Positions 26,586 to 38,000 of a DNA stretch of 64,000 nt are shown in pieces. Position 1 is the stretch's first letter. Each line of letters opens with the position of its first letter. This stretch comes from an uncultured Hyphomicrobiaceae bacterium. Its GTDB lineage: Bacteria; Pseudomonadota; Alphaproteobacteria; Rhizobiales; CALHAX01. The notes below the pieces were generated by a model. That model did no database searches. It was given only the letters and a program-made list of their open reading frames with translations, and had not been told where the DNA came from. The DNA lies in NCBI GenBank assembly GCA_937931785.1, contig CALHAX010000001.1, positions 1-64,000 on the forward strand, written 5' to 3'. The translations under genes were made by a program, and so were the position numbers.

Positions 26586-27851
26586 TCAACCCGGCAGGTC
26601 CTGCACCGCATAAGCAATCGCCTCGATTGTCTCCGCGAGATCATCGTCGGTCAACGCAAGGGAGGGGTATACCTTTCCCGGTGATTTGAATATGCCTCTC
26701 TCGCGAAGCCGCGCGTTGAACGCCGCAGCCTTTTCTGCATCGCCTTTGATTACATCACGATAGTTCGCTATGCGCTGGTCCGTGAACACCACATCGAACA
26801 GCGTCGGATCACCGACGATCTGATGCGCGTGCCCAGCTCCATCGAGATGCGTGTGTATTGCATCCATGAGTTTGCGTCCGCAGTGCCGCAGGCGCTCATA
26901 ACTGCCAGGTCTCCGTAAAATCTCCATCGTTTTCAATCCTGCAACGGCAGCAACCGGATTGCCGCTCAGCGTGCCAAGCTGCATCAGGAAACCCTCAGGC
27001 CCCACCCTGGATTTGTCGAAGTGCGCCATGATGTCGGCACGCCCGGCAATGGCAGCGAGCGGAAATCCGCCGCCGATGATTTTCCCAAGCGTGCACACGT
27101 CGGGCGTGACGCCATACAACTCCTGGGCACCGCCATACGCGAAGCGAAATCCGGTGACGATCTCATCGAAGATCAGAATAATACCATGGGCGTCGCATTC
27201 TTCGCGTAACGCTTCGAGAAAACCGGGCGCAGGCGGAATGATCCGTTGCAACGGTTCGACAATGATGCCCGCAATTTGATCTCCGTACTCGGCAATCAGC
27301 GATCGGGCAAAATCGATGTCGTTGAATGGCGCGATCAACATTTCATCGCGCACGCTCGCGGGTATGCCGGCCGAATCCGGAACCGCCATCGGAAAGTTGG
27401 TCAGTTTCGTCGGGGCAAGGCTCATTTGCGCCTCGGCCGACATGCCATGATATCCGCCCTCGAATTTCATGATCTTGTTGCGTCCGGTGAAGGCGCGTGC
27501 CAGGCGCATGGCATACATATCCGCTTCACCGCCGGAAGAGACGTAACGAACTTGCTCCGCACACGCGACGGCACGGCAAATTTCTTCGGCAAGTTCGATG
27601 CCTGCGGCATTGTTGGCGAAAAACGTCATGCCCTTCGACAACTGCTCTTGAACGGCGTCCAGCACTTCAGGGTGACCATGCCCGATCAACATGGGGCCGG
27701 AGCCGATCAGGTAGTCGATGTATTCATTACCGTCTTCATCCCAGACACGCGAGCCTTGGCCATTGCGGATGATAATGCCAGGATCAAAGTTTCCAAACCC
27801 GCCGCCAGGCAGCACGTTGCGGGCGCGTTCGATCCAGTCCTGTTGTGTCAT
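26586..27851 (-). CDS. Class III (glutamate-1-semialdehyde-type) aminotransferase
   Basis: PLP enzyme of 421 residues. The PLP-binding EPLQRIIPPAPGFLEAL and FDEIVTGFRFAYGG motifs lie around 215-240, and the Schiff-base lysine is in LGKIIGGGFPLAAIAGR. It resembles HemL-type aminomutases, but its setting, last gene of a four-gene catabolic operon, argues for an amine or amino-acid transaminase. It overlaps the enolase-superfamily gene by 4 bp. The acceptor and donor are unknown. Confidence 0.87.
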   Translation of the reverse strand: MTQQDWIERARNVLPGGGFGNFDPGIIIRNGQGSRVWDEDGNEYIDYLIGSGPMLIGHGHPEVLDAVQEQLSKGMTFFANNAAGIELAEEICRAVACAEQVRYVSSGGEADMYAMRLARAFTGRNKIMKFEGGYHGMSAEAQMSLAPTKLTNFPMAVPDSAGIPASVRDEMLIAPFNDIDFARSLIAEYGDQIAGIIVEPLQRIIPPAPGFLEALREECDAHGIILIFDEIVTGFRFAYGGAQELYGVTPDVCTLGKIIGGGFPLAAIAGRADIMAHFDKSRVGPEGFLMQLGTLSGNPVAAVAGLKTMEILRRPGSYERLRHCGRKLMDAIHTHLDGAGHAHQIVGDPTLFDVVFTDQRIANYRDVIKGDAEKAAAFNARLRERGIFKSPGKVYPSLALTDDDLAETIEAIAYAVQDLPG

Positions 27852-28969
27852 AACGTGTGGCCTCGTTCGTAAACCGCGATCGGAGTGCCCAGAATGTTTT
27901 CATCCAGGCTCACCCCGAGACCGGGCGCAGACGGCGGCGTTGTGATACCGTCCACGTTTCGGGCGCCTTGCCCCGGCACGGGGTCGATCGACAGATGATA
28001 ATGACAGAGCCAGGATGCAAGCCGGTGCGCATCGGGCGTGGAACTTGCCAGATGAATTGCGGCGGTGTCCGCCAGAGCAGACCCACCAACATCCTCGATG
28101 TGCATCTGCCAACCAACGGAGACACCGAAGTCCCGGATCTGTCGCGCCTTCGTCAATCCGCCGACACGGTTCGGTTTCACCTTCACGCCCTCGCAGGCAC
28201 GACGCTTCCAGGCGTCCAGATGATCGCCGAACGTATGCAGGGATTCGTCCAGCATGATCGGGTTGGCGACGCGCCCTGCGACATGTGCGCATTGCTCCAG
28301 TGTTTCGCACGGCTGTTCCACCCAGTCGCGCGCCACAACGGAATTCAGCACCTGGACTGCGACCCCCGGGGTCCAGGCGCGGTTCACATCGAACGTCACG
28401 CTCTCGCCATCCGACAAACCGGCAGAAATCGCTTCGATCCGCTCTATATCTGTCGCCACATCGCTGCCACCTACCTTTGCGGAGTGGACCTTATACCCTT
28501 TCGCGCTGGCCTTGCGGATCAACGCCAGCATCTCGTCCGGTGTACCCGTCGAGATCGACGAGTTGACAAGCACTGGCTGTGCCTCCGCACCACCGAGCAA
28601 TTTCCAGAGTGGCAGCCCGGCGACCTGGCCCAAAATGTCCCAACACGCGATGTCGATAGCAGACTTTACGTAAGGGTGACCCGGCAAGGCCGTGTCCATG
28701 ACACGGTTCAGAGCATCAAGCGCACACGGATCGTGTCCGATGACCGCAGGTGCCAGAAGCTCCAATCCCGCCCGGATGCCGGACCCATGGGCTGGCAGGT
28801 ACGTGTTCCCCCATGGACAGCCTTCGCCCCAACCGGACACGCCCTCATCCGTATCGATACGCACAAACGTCGAATCCAGCCTCTCGAACTTGAGCCGCCC
28901 ACCCGACAACCAGTATGGCTCGCTTAACGGTAGATCCATCTGCCAGACGGTGATGCGGGAAATTTTCAT
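27848..28969 (-). CDS. Enolase-superfamily dehydratase, cis-3-hydroxyproline dehydratase-like
   Basis: Mandelate racemase/muconate lactonizing family member, 373 residues. The opening MKISRITVWQMDLPLSEPYWLSGG closely resembles cis-3-hydroxy-L-proline dehydratases as I remember them. The barrel has the catalytic lysine pattern HSAKVGG, metal-ligand segments FDVNRAW, VEQPCE and MLDES, and KPNRVGG. It is coupled by 4-bp overlap to an aminotransferase and lies 4 bp after the oxidoreductase gene. A role in hydroxyproline or related imino-acid breakdown is inferred; epimerase activity is an alternative within this subgroup. Confidence 0.82.
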   Translation of the reverse strand: MKISRITVWQMDLPLSEPYWLSGGRLKFERLDSTFVRIDTDEGVSGWGEGCPWGNTYLPAHGSGIRAGLELLAPAVIGHDPCALDALNRVMDTALPGHPYVKSAIDIACWDILGQVAGLPLWKLLGGAEAQPVLVNSSISTGTPDEMLALIRKASAKGYKVHSAKVGGSDVATDIERIEAISAGLSDGESVTFDVNRAWTPGVAVQVLNSVVARDWVEQPCETLEQCAHVAGRVANPIMLDESLHTFGDHLDAWKRRACEGVKVKPNRVGGLTKARQIRDFGVSVGWQMHIEDVGGSALADTAAIHLASSTPDAHRLASWLCHYHLSIDPVPGQGARNVDGITTPPSAPGLGVSLDENILGTPIAVYERGHTL

Positions 28970-28973
28970 CCGG

Positions 28974-30074
28974 CTAATCCATCGTCACGACGATGTTGCC
29001 GACATGCGTCTTGTCAATGAACGCCTGTTGTCCGGTATGGAACTCCTTGAGTGGGTAGCTCTCAGCCAGCATCGGTTTGACTTCGCCGCGTTCGATGTAT
29101 CGGACAAGATCAGCAAACACGCCGGGCGGCAAGACTGTGGATCCGAAGAAGTTCAGATCGCGAAGGTAAAGCGTGCGCAGATCAAGTTCCACCATTGGCC
29201 CGGCAATGGCTCCGGAACAGACATAGCGTCCGCCACGCGCAAGCGCATCGATCAGGATAGGATAATAATCCCCACCAACAACATCGGCAACAACGGTCAC
29301 AGTGTCAGAACCGATCGCGTTATTCAGTGCTGCTTTGAGGTCGTCCGGAGCCCGTCCGAGCATGGCCGCTGGTCCAGCCTCTTGAACACCCGCATGTTTG
29401 GCCTCGCTCGCCATTGCGATTGTCTTTGCGCCACGCCGGTTCGCAAGCTGAATCAATGCCGACCCGACACCACCGGACGCCCCGGTAATCAGCACCGTGT
29501 CGCCTTCGCCCACACTGGCGCGGTTGAGCATTTGCTCGGCTGTGGACCAGGAGGTGGCGAAGGTTGCCAGCTCAGCGTGGTTGAGATCACAATCAATAGG
29601 ATGGATATTCCGCTGATCCACTTTTGTGTAGTCGGCATATCCGCCATCGCATTCGCTGCCGTAATATCCGGTTTTGTTGAGGTTCATGGGATCGTCCCAG
29701 TCCCGCAACCACGTGTCGACCAGCACACGCTTGCCGATCAGAGACGCGTCGGCACCAGTGCCGACTGCAACCACTGTGCCTGCAACGTCTGCGCCCTGGA
29801 TGCGCGGGAAGGTCAGCGGAGCAGCCCCCCAGGTCGGGTCATCTTCGTCGACGGTATCGTACGCCCCACCAGTGGTCGCATCGGTCACGGCTTTCGAGTA
29901 CCAACCCGATCGCGTGTTGACGTCCGTGTTATTCATCCCACAGGCGTGCACCTTGATCAGCGCCTCGCCGGGGCCGGGCTGCGGTGTCGGCCAGTCTTCG
30001 TGATAAACGAGCTTGTCGAGGTCTCCGTGCCCGGTCAGCACAACGGCACGCATGGTGTCAGGCACGTTGGTCAT
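28974..30074 (-). CDS. Alcohol dehydrogenase / quinone oxidoreductase family (MDR)
   Basis: Medium-chain dehydrogenase/reductase, 366 residues. N-terminal GroES-like domain (MRAVVLTGHGDLDKL...GEALIKVHACGMNNTD) and NAD(P)-binding ITGASGGVGSALIQLA near 195. The CGxN pattern and lack of a structural zinc cysteine cluster suggest a zinc-independent quinone-oxidoreductase-like subgroup. It overlaps the dimethylglycine-dehydrogenase-like gene by 4 bp, tying it to the same pathway. Substrate unknown. Confidence 0.85.
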   Translation of the reverse strand: MTNVPDTMRAVVLTGHGDLDKLVYHEDWPTPQPGPGEALIKVHACGMNNTDVNTRSGWYSKAVTDATTGGAYDTVDEDDPTWGAAPLTFPRIQGADVAGTVVAVGTGADASLIGKRVLVDTWLRDWDDPMNLNKTGYYGSECDGGYADYTKVDQRNIHPIDCDLNHAELATFATSWSTAEQMLNRASVGEGDTVLITGASGGVGSALIQLANRRGAKTIAMASEAKHAGVQEAGPAAMLGRAPDDLKAALNNAIGSDTVTVVADVVGGDYYPILIDALARGGRYVCSGAIAGPMVELDLRTLYLRDLNFFGSTVLPPGVFADLVRYIERGEVKPMLAESYPLKEFHTGQQAFIDKTHVGNIVVTMD

Positions 30075-32542
30075 TCGGCAGCCTCCGTAATGGCATCTGT
30101 ACGAGGAAGCAGGCTTTGCGGGTCGTGGACTGGTTCGTCAAGCACGACGCCGGAACGAGGATGGCCGGCAATGACAACTTCGATCTTTGTGCCTGCGATA
30201 TTGACGTGCGGTTTGACATACGCGAACGCCAGGATTTTCCCGACCGTGTGTCCATACGCGACCGAAGCGGTGGACCCGACCACTCTACCATCCAACAGCA
30301 CCGCTTCGCCACCATGACCGTCCTCGACGCCATTCGGTTCAATAGCGAGGTAGGCGCAGACCCACGGCATGGTCCCGGTCTGGGCCAGCGCAGCGCTTTG
30401 CTCCGTTTTGTCCTTGCCGACGAAGTCACCCTTGTCGAGTTTGACGAACCGCATAACGTCGGCTTCCGGCAACGTCACCTCATTGGTGAGTTCACCGGCG
30501 CCCTTGAACATCTTTTCCATCCGCATGGCATTCATCGCGAACGAACCATAGTCGACAGCACCATGCGCTTCCCCAGAAGACCAGAGCGCGTCGTAAACGG
30601 CAAGCATATGCTCACGCGGCCCATGAATTTCCCAACCCAGCTCGCCGGCGTAGGACATGCGGAACGCCCACATCGTATGACCCGCAATCTCGATCTTCTG
30701 CGCGGTCAACCAGGGAAAATGGGCGTTGTCGAGCAAGGCAGGTGTGTGTGGCGCCAGAGTGTCGCGCGATTTCGGTCCTTGCACGGCAATCGCGGCCCAA
30801 TCATTGGAGTGGACGACGATATCAACATTTTCATCCGCCAGATGCAGATTCAGGTGATCCAGAAGGCGTTGCTCAAAAAAGGCCGCACAGACAAGATAGA
30901 ACCGGTCCGGTGCAAAGCGGACGATTGTAATCTCAATCTCGATCCGTCCTCGCACGTTGAGCAGGTGCGTGAGAACGATACCTCCGTCCTTCTTTGGCAA
31001 TCGGTTTGCCACGAGGCCGTCAAGGAATGAGGCCGCATTCGGTCCGGCAACTTCAACCTTCGTAAACGCCGAAATATCCATGAGGCCCACACCAGATCGG
31101 ACAGCTTTTACTTCAGCGCCGACGACATCGTGCACCACGTTGCGCTTGAACGAATAATGATCTTTCTGTTCCACGCCATCTGTCGCGAACCAGCGTGGGC
31201 GCTCGTGTCCGTAAACTTCCTCAAACACCGCACCTTTGGATTTGAGGCGATCGTACAGTGGGCTCGGTTTGATGGGGCGACCGGCTAGCCGGTTGAAGTG
31301 AGGAAACGGAATTTCGTGGCGCAGGCAATAATCTTCCTTGGCCTTCGTGACCTGCCAGTCCTTTTTGGCATAGTCGCCAAAGCGGCGTGGATCATACTCG
31401 CGCATGGAGATATCCGCTGCACCGTGCACCATCCAGCGTGCCAACTCGCGTGTCAGCCCCGGCCCCCATCCGATGCCAATCTGCGTTCCGCAGCAGCACC
31501 AGTAATTCGCGACACCAGGAGCTGGGCCGATCAGCGGGTTCCCGTCTGGTGGATGCGAGATCGCGCCGTGCACTTCGCGCTTGATTCCAAGGTCTGAGAA
31601 AATCGGCATCCGGCCCATGGCATTCTCGAGCCATGGCATGATCCGGTCATAGTCCGCCTCGAACAACTCATTCTCGGCTTCCCACGGGCATGCGTCCAAC
31701 CAGACGGCGTTCGGGTTTTCTTTCTCGTAAATACCAATCAAGCCGGATTTCTGCTCCATCCGGATGTAACCAGAGACCAGCTTGTCGTCTCGTATGACAG
31801 GGAGTTCCGTATCCAGATCCTGAAACTCCGGCACAGCATCCGTCACAAAGTAGTGGTGCGTCATGGATGTCATCGGGAGTTGCAATCCGGACCACTCGCC
31901 CATCTGCCGGGCGTAGGTGCCGCCCGCATTCACGACGTGCTCGCAGACGATATCGCCTTGTTCCGTCGAGACCTTCCATTCACCGGATGGCAGCAGCTTG
32001 ATATCTGTCGCCCGGCATTGACGGACAATTTTCGCTCCCAGTTGACGCGCCCCGGTCGCCATCGCCTGTGTGACGCCGGAGGGATCCACGTGCCCGTCGT
32101 CCGGTGTGTGCAAGGCGCCGATGACACCGTCAAGATTGTAGAACGGGTGCAACTCCGCAATGCGTTCCGGGGCGACCAACTCGATGTTGAACCCCAGCGA
32201 TCGACCGACACTCAACGTGTGGCGCAGCCAATCCATCTCGTCTTCGTCGTAGGCGAGGCGGAACGAACCACATCCATGCCAGGTCACGGATTGCCCAGTT
32301 TCGGCCTCCAGTGCGCCGGAATAAAGTCCGATATTGTAATCCACGCACTTGCCGAGCCCGAAGCTGGAGGTCGAGTGTGTGATCTGCCCAGCCGCGTGCC
32401 ATGTCGATCCTGAGGTCAGTTCCGCCTTTTCGAGGAGAACAATGTCGGTCCATCCCTCGTGCGCCAGATGATAGGCCAGCCCGCAACCCATCACACCGCC
32501 GCCGACAATCACCACACGCGCCTGATCCGGAACCATGCCCAT
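30071..32542 (-). CDS. Dimethylglycine/sarcosine dehydrogenase-like flavoprotein with GcvT domain
   Basis: An 823-residue fusion: an N-terminal DAO flavin domain (VVIVGGGVMGCGLAYHLA, with covalent-FAD-type histidine in SGSTWHAAG) over about 1-380, a linker FAO_M-like region, then a C-terminal aminomethyltransferase (GcvT) folate-binding domain from about 430 on. Family members oxidatively remove N-methyl groups and pass formaldehyde to tetrahydrofolate. It is the promoter-proximal gene of a four-gene minus-strand operon, divergent from an RpiR-type regulator 57 bp away. The exact N-methyl amino acid is not predictable. Confidence 0.9.
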   Translation of the reverse strand: MGMVPDQARVVIVGGGVMGCGLAYHLAHEGWTDIVLLEKAELTSGSTWHAAGQITHSTSSFGLGKCVDYNIGLYSGALEAETGQSVTWHGCGSFRLAYDEDEMDWLRHTLSVGRSLGFNIELVAPERIAELHPFYNLDGVIGALHTPDDGHVDPSGVTQAMATGARQLGAKIVRQCRATDIKLLPSGEWKVSTEQGDIVCEHVVNAGGTYARQMGEWSGLQLPMTSMTHHYFVTDAVPEFQDLDTELPVIRDDKLVSGYIRMEQKSGLIGIYEKENPNAVWLDACPWEAENELFEADYDRIMPWLENAMGRMPIFSDLGIKREVHGAISHPPDGNPLIGPAPGVANYWCCCGTQIGIGWGPGLTRELARWMVHGAADISMREYDPRRFGDYAKKDWQVTKAKEDYCLRHEIPFPHFNRLAGRPIKPSPLYDRLKSKGAVFEEVYGHERPRWFATDGVEQKDHYSFKRNVVHDVVGAEVKAVRSGVGLMDISAFTKVEVAGPNAASFLDGLVANRLPKKDGGIVLTHLLNVRGRIEIEITIVRFAPDRFYLVCAAFFEQRLLDHLNLHLADENVDIVVHSNDWAAIAVQGPKSRDTLAPHTPALLDNAHFPWLTAQKIEIAGHTMWAFRMSYAGELGWEIHGPREHMLAVYDALWSSGEAHGAVDYGSFAMNAMRMEKMFKGAGELTNEVTLPEADVMRFVKLDKGDFVGKDKTEQSAALAQTGTMPWVCAYLAIEPNGVEDGHGGEAVLLDGRVVGSTASVAYGHTVGKILAFAYVKPHVNIAGTKIEVVIAGHPRSGVVLDEPVHDPQSLLPRTDAITEAAE

Positions 32543-32599
32543 TCTCCCTCAGCACTCGTCGCTAGACATCGTTATTGAACAGTTGTACCGTCGTCAATC

Positions 32600-34800
<2,201 letters not shown>

Positions 34801-34816
34801 TCGATCGGATCGCTTC

Positions 34817-36049
34817 ATGTCCCTCCCGTCTCATGCGCAGATCGTTGTCATAGGCGGAGGGATCATAGGGTGTTCGACAGCCTACCACCTGGCGCGAGAT
34901 CACAACGCCGATGTGCTGCTGCTGGAGCAGGGCAAGCTGACCTCCGGCTCGACGTGGCATGCAGCCGGGCTCGTCGGTCAACTCCGATCATCGGCCGCGA
35001 TCACGCAGGTCCTGAAATATTCTGTCGAACTTTATAAGCGTCTGGATCAGGAAACGGATCTCTCTACCGGGTGGAAAATGACCGGTTGCCTGCGGTTGGC
35101 GTGCAACGCCGCGCGCATGGAGGAGTTCAAACGGTCTGCCAAAACCGCGAAATCGTTCGGTATGGAGATGGAACTTCTTTCCGCGAGTGAAGCGAAAGCG
35201 CTGTGGCCTTTGCTAGAGGTCAACGACCTTGTCGGTGCGTCCTTCTTGCCCACCGACGGTCAGGCCAATCCGTCCGACATTGCGCAATCGCTTGCCAAAG
35301 GTGCACGCATGAACGGAGCGGATCTGCGGGAAGATATCCGTGTGATCGGCTTCGAGAAGTCAGGTGGCCGCATCACGGCAGTTGAAACCACAGAGGGTAA
35401 GGTCACGTGCGACAGTGTGGTGAACTGCGCCGGACAATGGGCCCGCCAGGTTGGAGCCATGGCGGGCGTGATGGTGCCTCTGCAACCCATCAAGCATCAA
35501 TACGTTATCACCGAACCACTAAAGGGGCTCTCCTTGGATGCGCCAACTATCCGCGATCCGGACCGGAGAACATATTTCAAGGAAGACGTCGGAGGCATTG
35601 TCTTTGGTGGTTACGAGCCGAACCCGATCCCCTGGACGACCGGCGACGTGCCGAACGATTTCGCCTTCCAGCTTTTCGATGATGATTGGGATCACTTTGC
35701 TCAGCACATGGAGCAGGCGCTTGTCCGCATTCCTACACTCGGCGAGGTCGGCATCAAGCAGATGATCAACGGCCCTGAGAGTTTTACTCCGGATGGGAAT
35801 TTCATCCTTGGACAAGCCCCGGAATGCGAGAATATGTATGTCGGTGCCGGTTTCAACGCCTTCGGAATCGCGTCAGGCGGTGGCGCAGGCTGGGCACTTG
35901 CACAATGGGTGGTTGACGGAAAACCACCGCTGGACCTTGCCGACGTCGATATTCGTCGCTTCCCACAAGATTATCGCGACCATGACAAGGTGCTGCATGA
36001 AACGCTTCGGTTCTATGCAGACCATTACGCGCTCGCGCCGCAGTTGTAA
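34817..36049 (+). CDS. Stand-alone DAO-domain FAD oxidoreductase
   Basis: A 410-residue FAD-dependent amine oxidoreductase starting MSLPSHAQIVVIGGGIIGCSTAYHLA; the ORF-track start lies inside the preceding gene. SGSTWHAAGLVGQLRSS carries the histidine used for covalent FAD in dimethylglycine and sarcosine dehydrogenases. It resembles the N-terminal half of the 823-residue flavoprotein at 30071 but lacks the folate-binding GcvT half, ending after FYADHYALAPQL. It is 16 bp after the aminotransferase, so probably one operon. How formaldehyde or electrons are handled without the folate domain is unclear. Confidence 0.88.
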   Translation: MSLPSHAQIVVIGGGIIGCSTAYHLARDHNADVLLLEQGKLTSGSTWHAAGLVGQLRSSAAITQVLKYSVELYKRLDQETDLSTGWKMTGCLRLACNAARMEEFKRSAKTAKSFGMEMELLSASEAKALWPLLEVNDLVGASFLPTDGQANPSDIAQSLAKGARMNGADLREDIRVIGFEKSGGRITAVETTEGKVTCDSVVNCAGQWARQVGAMAGVMVPLQPIKHQYVITEPLKGLSLDAPTIRDPDRRTYFKEDVGGIVFGGYEPNPIPWTTGDVPNDFAFQLFDDDWDHFAQHMEQALVRIPTLGEVGIKQMINGPESFTPDGNFILGQAPECENMYVGAGFNAFGIASGGGAGWALAQWVVDGKPPLDLADVDIRRFPQDYRDHDKVLHETLRFYADHYALAPQL

Positions 36050-36064
36050 GGTTGCAAACTGCGA

Positions 36065-36334
36065 TTAACTATCTTCAAGCAATTGTTTGATTTTGCGCAC
36101 TTGCCAGCGTTCGACAAATCGGGGCATCGCGCCAAATACAGCGCAGGCATGCGCCAACAGCGCACAACCCCAGATCAGCCCGGGGAACTGGGCCCACCAT
36201 TCCGCACTGGCATGATAGTTAATGGCAAGCATGACCATCACGGACACGCTGTAGAACGCGGCGTGAAAATAGAACGCCGTCAGGTCTGCGACGCGCCGTT
36301 TGGCACGTTTCAGTTTTTCGCGCTGATCGATCAT
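36065..36334 (-). CDS. 2TM-domain small membrane protein
   Basis: An 89-residue protein from MIDQREKLKRAKRRVADLTAFYFHAAFYS; the 99-residue ORF adds ten unlikely residues. It has two membrane segments (FYSVSVMVMLAINY and FPGLIWGCALLAHACAVFG) flanked by basic helices ending WQVRKIKQLLE. The layout matches the 2TM domain family that also appears fused to LytTR or histidine-kinase proteins. Convergent with the preceding flavoprotein gene. Confidence 0.72.
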   Translation of the reverse strand: MIDQREKLKRAKRRVADLTAFYFHAAFYSVSVMVMLAINYHASAEWWAQFPGLIWGCALLAHACAVFGAMPRFVERWQVRKIKQLLEDS

Positions 36335-36458
36335 TATCGGCCTACTCGGTACCGCGCATGCCACATCAGGTGTGCAGCAGCGTCACGAAACACATGCCAG
36401 CTTCTCTAGCGCGATGACAAGGCCTGATCATGACAATGTTTGATCAAAACTAACTGGA

Positions 36459-36869
36459 TTAAGCCAATTCGAAACCGGCAAACTCGAAACCGGGAGCAAC
36501 TGTACATCCCACAAGCGTCCAGGCCCCCAAACTGCGGGCAGATTGCCACACGCCCGCAGGCACGACAATTTGCGGGCGTTGGCCCTGAAAAAGGTCCGCA
36601 CCGAGGATCATCGTTGTCGTGTCCCCGGATTGAGACCTTTGGCTGAGTTCAATGGGAGCACCAGCGTACCAGTGCCAGACTTCAGCAGCATCAACGCGGT
36701 GCCAGGCGGAGATCTCGCCAGCTTTCAGGAGATAGTAGATCGCCGTTGAATGCGCGCGGGCTTTTCCAACGTCGTCGCGGAACATTTCGCGAAACGCACC
36801 GCCTTCAGGATGTGGTGCAAGGCCCAGCTCCGAGATGATGGCATCTGCGTCAATTGTGTCGGTGTTCAT
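36459..36869 (-). CDS. Cupin, DUF985 family
   Basis: A 136-residue cupin. LGLAPHPEGGAFREMF opens the family, AIYYLLKAGEISAWHRVDAAEVWHWYAG contains the cupin histidines, and VGCTVAPGFEFAGFEL closes it. The start MNTDTIDAD (ATG 36869) replaces the 201-residue ORF, which would read back through the TPP riboswitch. Members are sugar-isomerase-like or of unknown activity. Divergent from the thiamine-precursor transporter. Confidence 0.88.
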   Translation of the reverse strand: MNTDTIDADAIISELGLAPHPEGGAFREMFRDDVGKARAHSTAIYYLLKAGEISAWHRVDAAEVWHWYAGAPIELSQRSQSGDTTTMILGADLFQGQRPQIVVPAGVWQSARSLGAWTLVGCTVAPGFEFAGFELA

Positions 36870-36924
36870 CGCGCTTGTCCTCGCGTTGTTCCATTTGATG
36901 TGCGCGTCGGGACCTGCTACCACA

Positions 36925-37020
36925 CGGCGTCCTTGGGGAGCCGCAAGGCTGAGAGGCGACGCACAGTACGTGCCGAGCAAACCCATTGAACCTGATCCGG
37001 ATAACGCTGGCGAAGGGAAG
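36925..37020 (+). promoter_or_regulatory. TPP riboswitch (THI element)
   Basis: Canonical thi-box sequence CTTGGGGAGCC-GCAA-GGCTGAGAGG followed by ACCC...GAACCTGATCCGGATAACGCTGGCGAAGGGA. GCC/GGC of P2 and the CCUU/AAGG pairing of P1 are visible. The 3' end of the aptamer merges into the GAAGGGAAGGG Shine-Dalgarno tract seven bases before the thiY start, so binding of thiamine pyrophosphate likely blocks translation. No separate terminator hairpin is evident. Confidence 0.95.
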
Positions 37021-37028
37021 GGAAATCC

Positions 37029-38000
37029 ATGCCACAAAACCACGATTCTGTAATCAAGCACGCGTGCGCAACACTCATATTGACGTTTGCGCTCATCATA
37101 TCATCACCAGTCCATGCGGCTGACAAGATGACGCTCATTCTGGATTGGTTCGTCAATCCGGACCACGGTCCGATCATCGTGGCCAAGGAGAAGGGTTACT
37201 TCAAGGACGAGGGGCTTGACGTTGAAATTATCGCGCCGGCAAACCCGACCGATCCACCGAAGATGGTTGCAGCAGGCAATGCGGATCTTGCGGTGTCCTA
37301 TCAACCGCAACTTCATCTCCAGGTCCATGAAGGACTGCCATTGAAACGCGTCGGAACGCTTGTCGCGACGCCATTGAGTTGTCTTCTGGTGCTCAAGGAT
37401 GGCCCCATTCAGAAGATTGCGGATCTCAAGGGAAAGAAAATTGGCTTCTCTGTAGCGGGTGTGGAAGAGGCGTTACTCACAACAATCCTGAAGAAGCATG
37501 GCCTCACGCTGAAGGACATCGAACTGGTCAACGTGAACTGGTCTTTGTCGCCTTCACTCATGTCGAAGCAGGTGTCTGCCGTCATAGGTGCCTACCGCAA
37601 TTTCGAGTTGAACCAGATGGACATCGAAGGCGTCCCGGGCCGGTGCTTCTACATCGAGGAAGAGGGGCTTCCGGCCTACGATGAGCTGATTTATGTCGCC
37701 AATGCCAAGACAATGGACAAGGCAAAGATCGCCCGTTTCCTTTCGGCAACCGAGAAAGCCACGCAGTACATCGTCAACCATCCGACCGAGAGCTGGAAAA
37801 TTTTCTCCGGCACGAAGAAGGAATTGCAGGACGAACTGAACAAGCGTGCGTGGCGTGATACGATTCCTCGTTTTGCACTCCGCCCATCCGCACTGGATGT
37901 TGGCCGTTACAAGCGGTTCGAACAGTTTCTGAAAGACGGAGGTCTCGTACCATCCATCAATCCTGTATCCAAAATGGCCGTTGACGTTACGGCGGAATGA
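37029..38000 (+). CDS. thiY: ABC transporter periplasmic binding protein, ThiY-type (pyrimidine/thiamine precursor)
   Basis: A 323-residue NMT1/THI5-like solute-binding protein. The signal peptide (ATLILTFALIISSPVHA) precedes MTLILDWFVNPDHGPIIVAKEKGYFKDEGLDV, the typical ThiY start of the mature protein. ThiY proteins bind N-formyl-4-amino-5-aminomethyl-2-methylpyrimidine, a thiamine breakdown product salvaged for thiamine synthesis. It is directly under a TPP riboswitch and overlaps the ATPase gene by ATGA, which makes the thiamine-salvage role strong. Confidence 0.92.
   Translation: MPQNHDSVIKHACATLILTFALIISSPVHAADKMTLILDWFVNPDHGPIIVAKEKGYFKDEGLDVEIIAPANPTDPPKMVAAGNADLAVSYQPQLHLQVHEGLPLKRVGTLVATPLSCLLVLKDGPIQKIADLKGKKIGFSVAGVEEALLTTILKKHGLTLKDIELVNVNWSLSPSLMSKQVSAVIGAYRNFELNQMDIEGVPGRCFYIEEEGLPAYDELIYVANAKTMDKAKIARFLSATEKATQYIVNHPTESWKIFSGTKKELQDELNKRAWRDTIPRFALRPSALDVGRYKRFEQFLKDGGLVPSINPVSKMAVDVTAE

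Noticed and set aside
26486-26689. 67-residue plus-strand ORF with a fair ribosome-binding site
   Set aside because: It overlaps the 3' end of the aminotransferase gene on the opposite strand by about 100 bp, and its second half is the antisense of that gene; no family features.
28692-30317. 541-residue plus-strand ORF
   Set aside because: It lies antisense to the MDR dehydrogenase and the enolase-family genes, has no recognisable motif, and the minus-strand genes are clear homologues with coupled starts.
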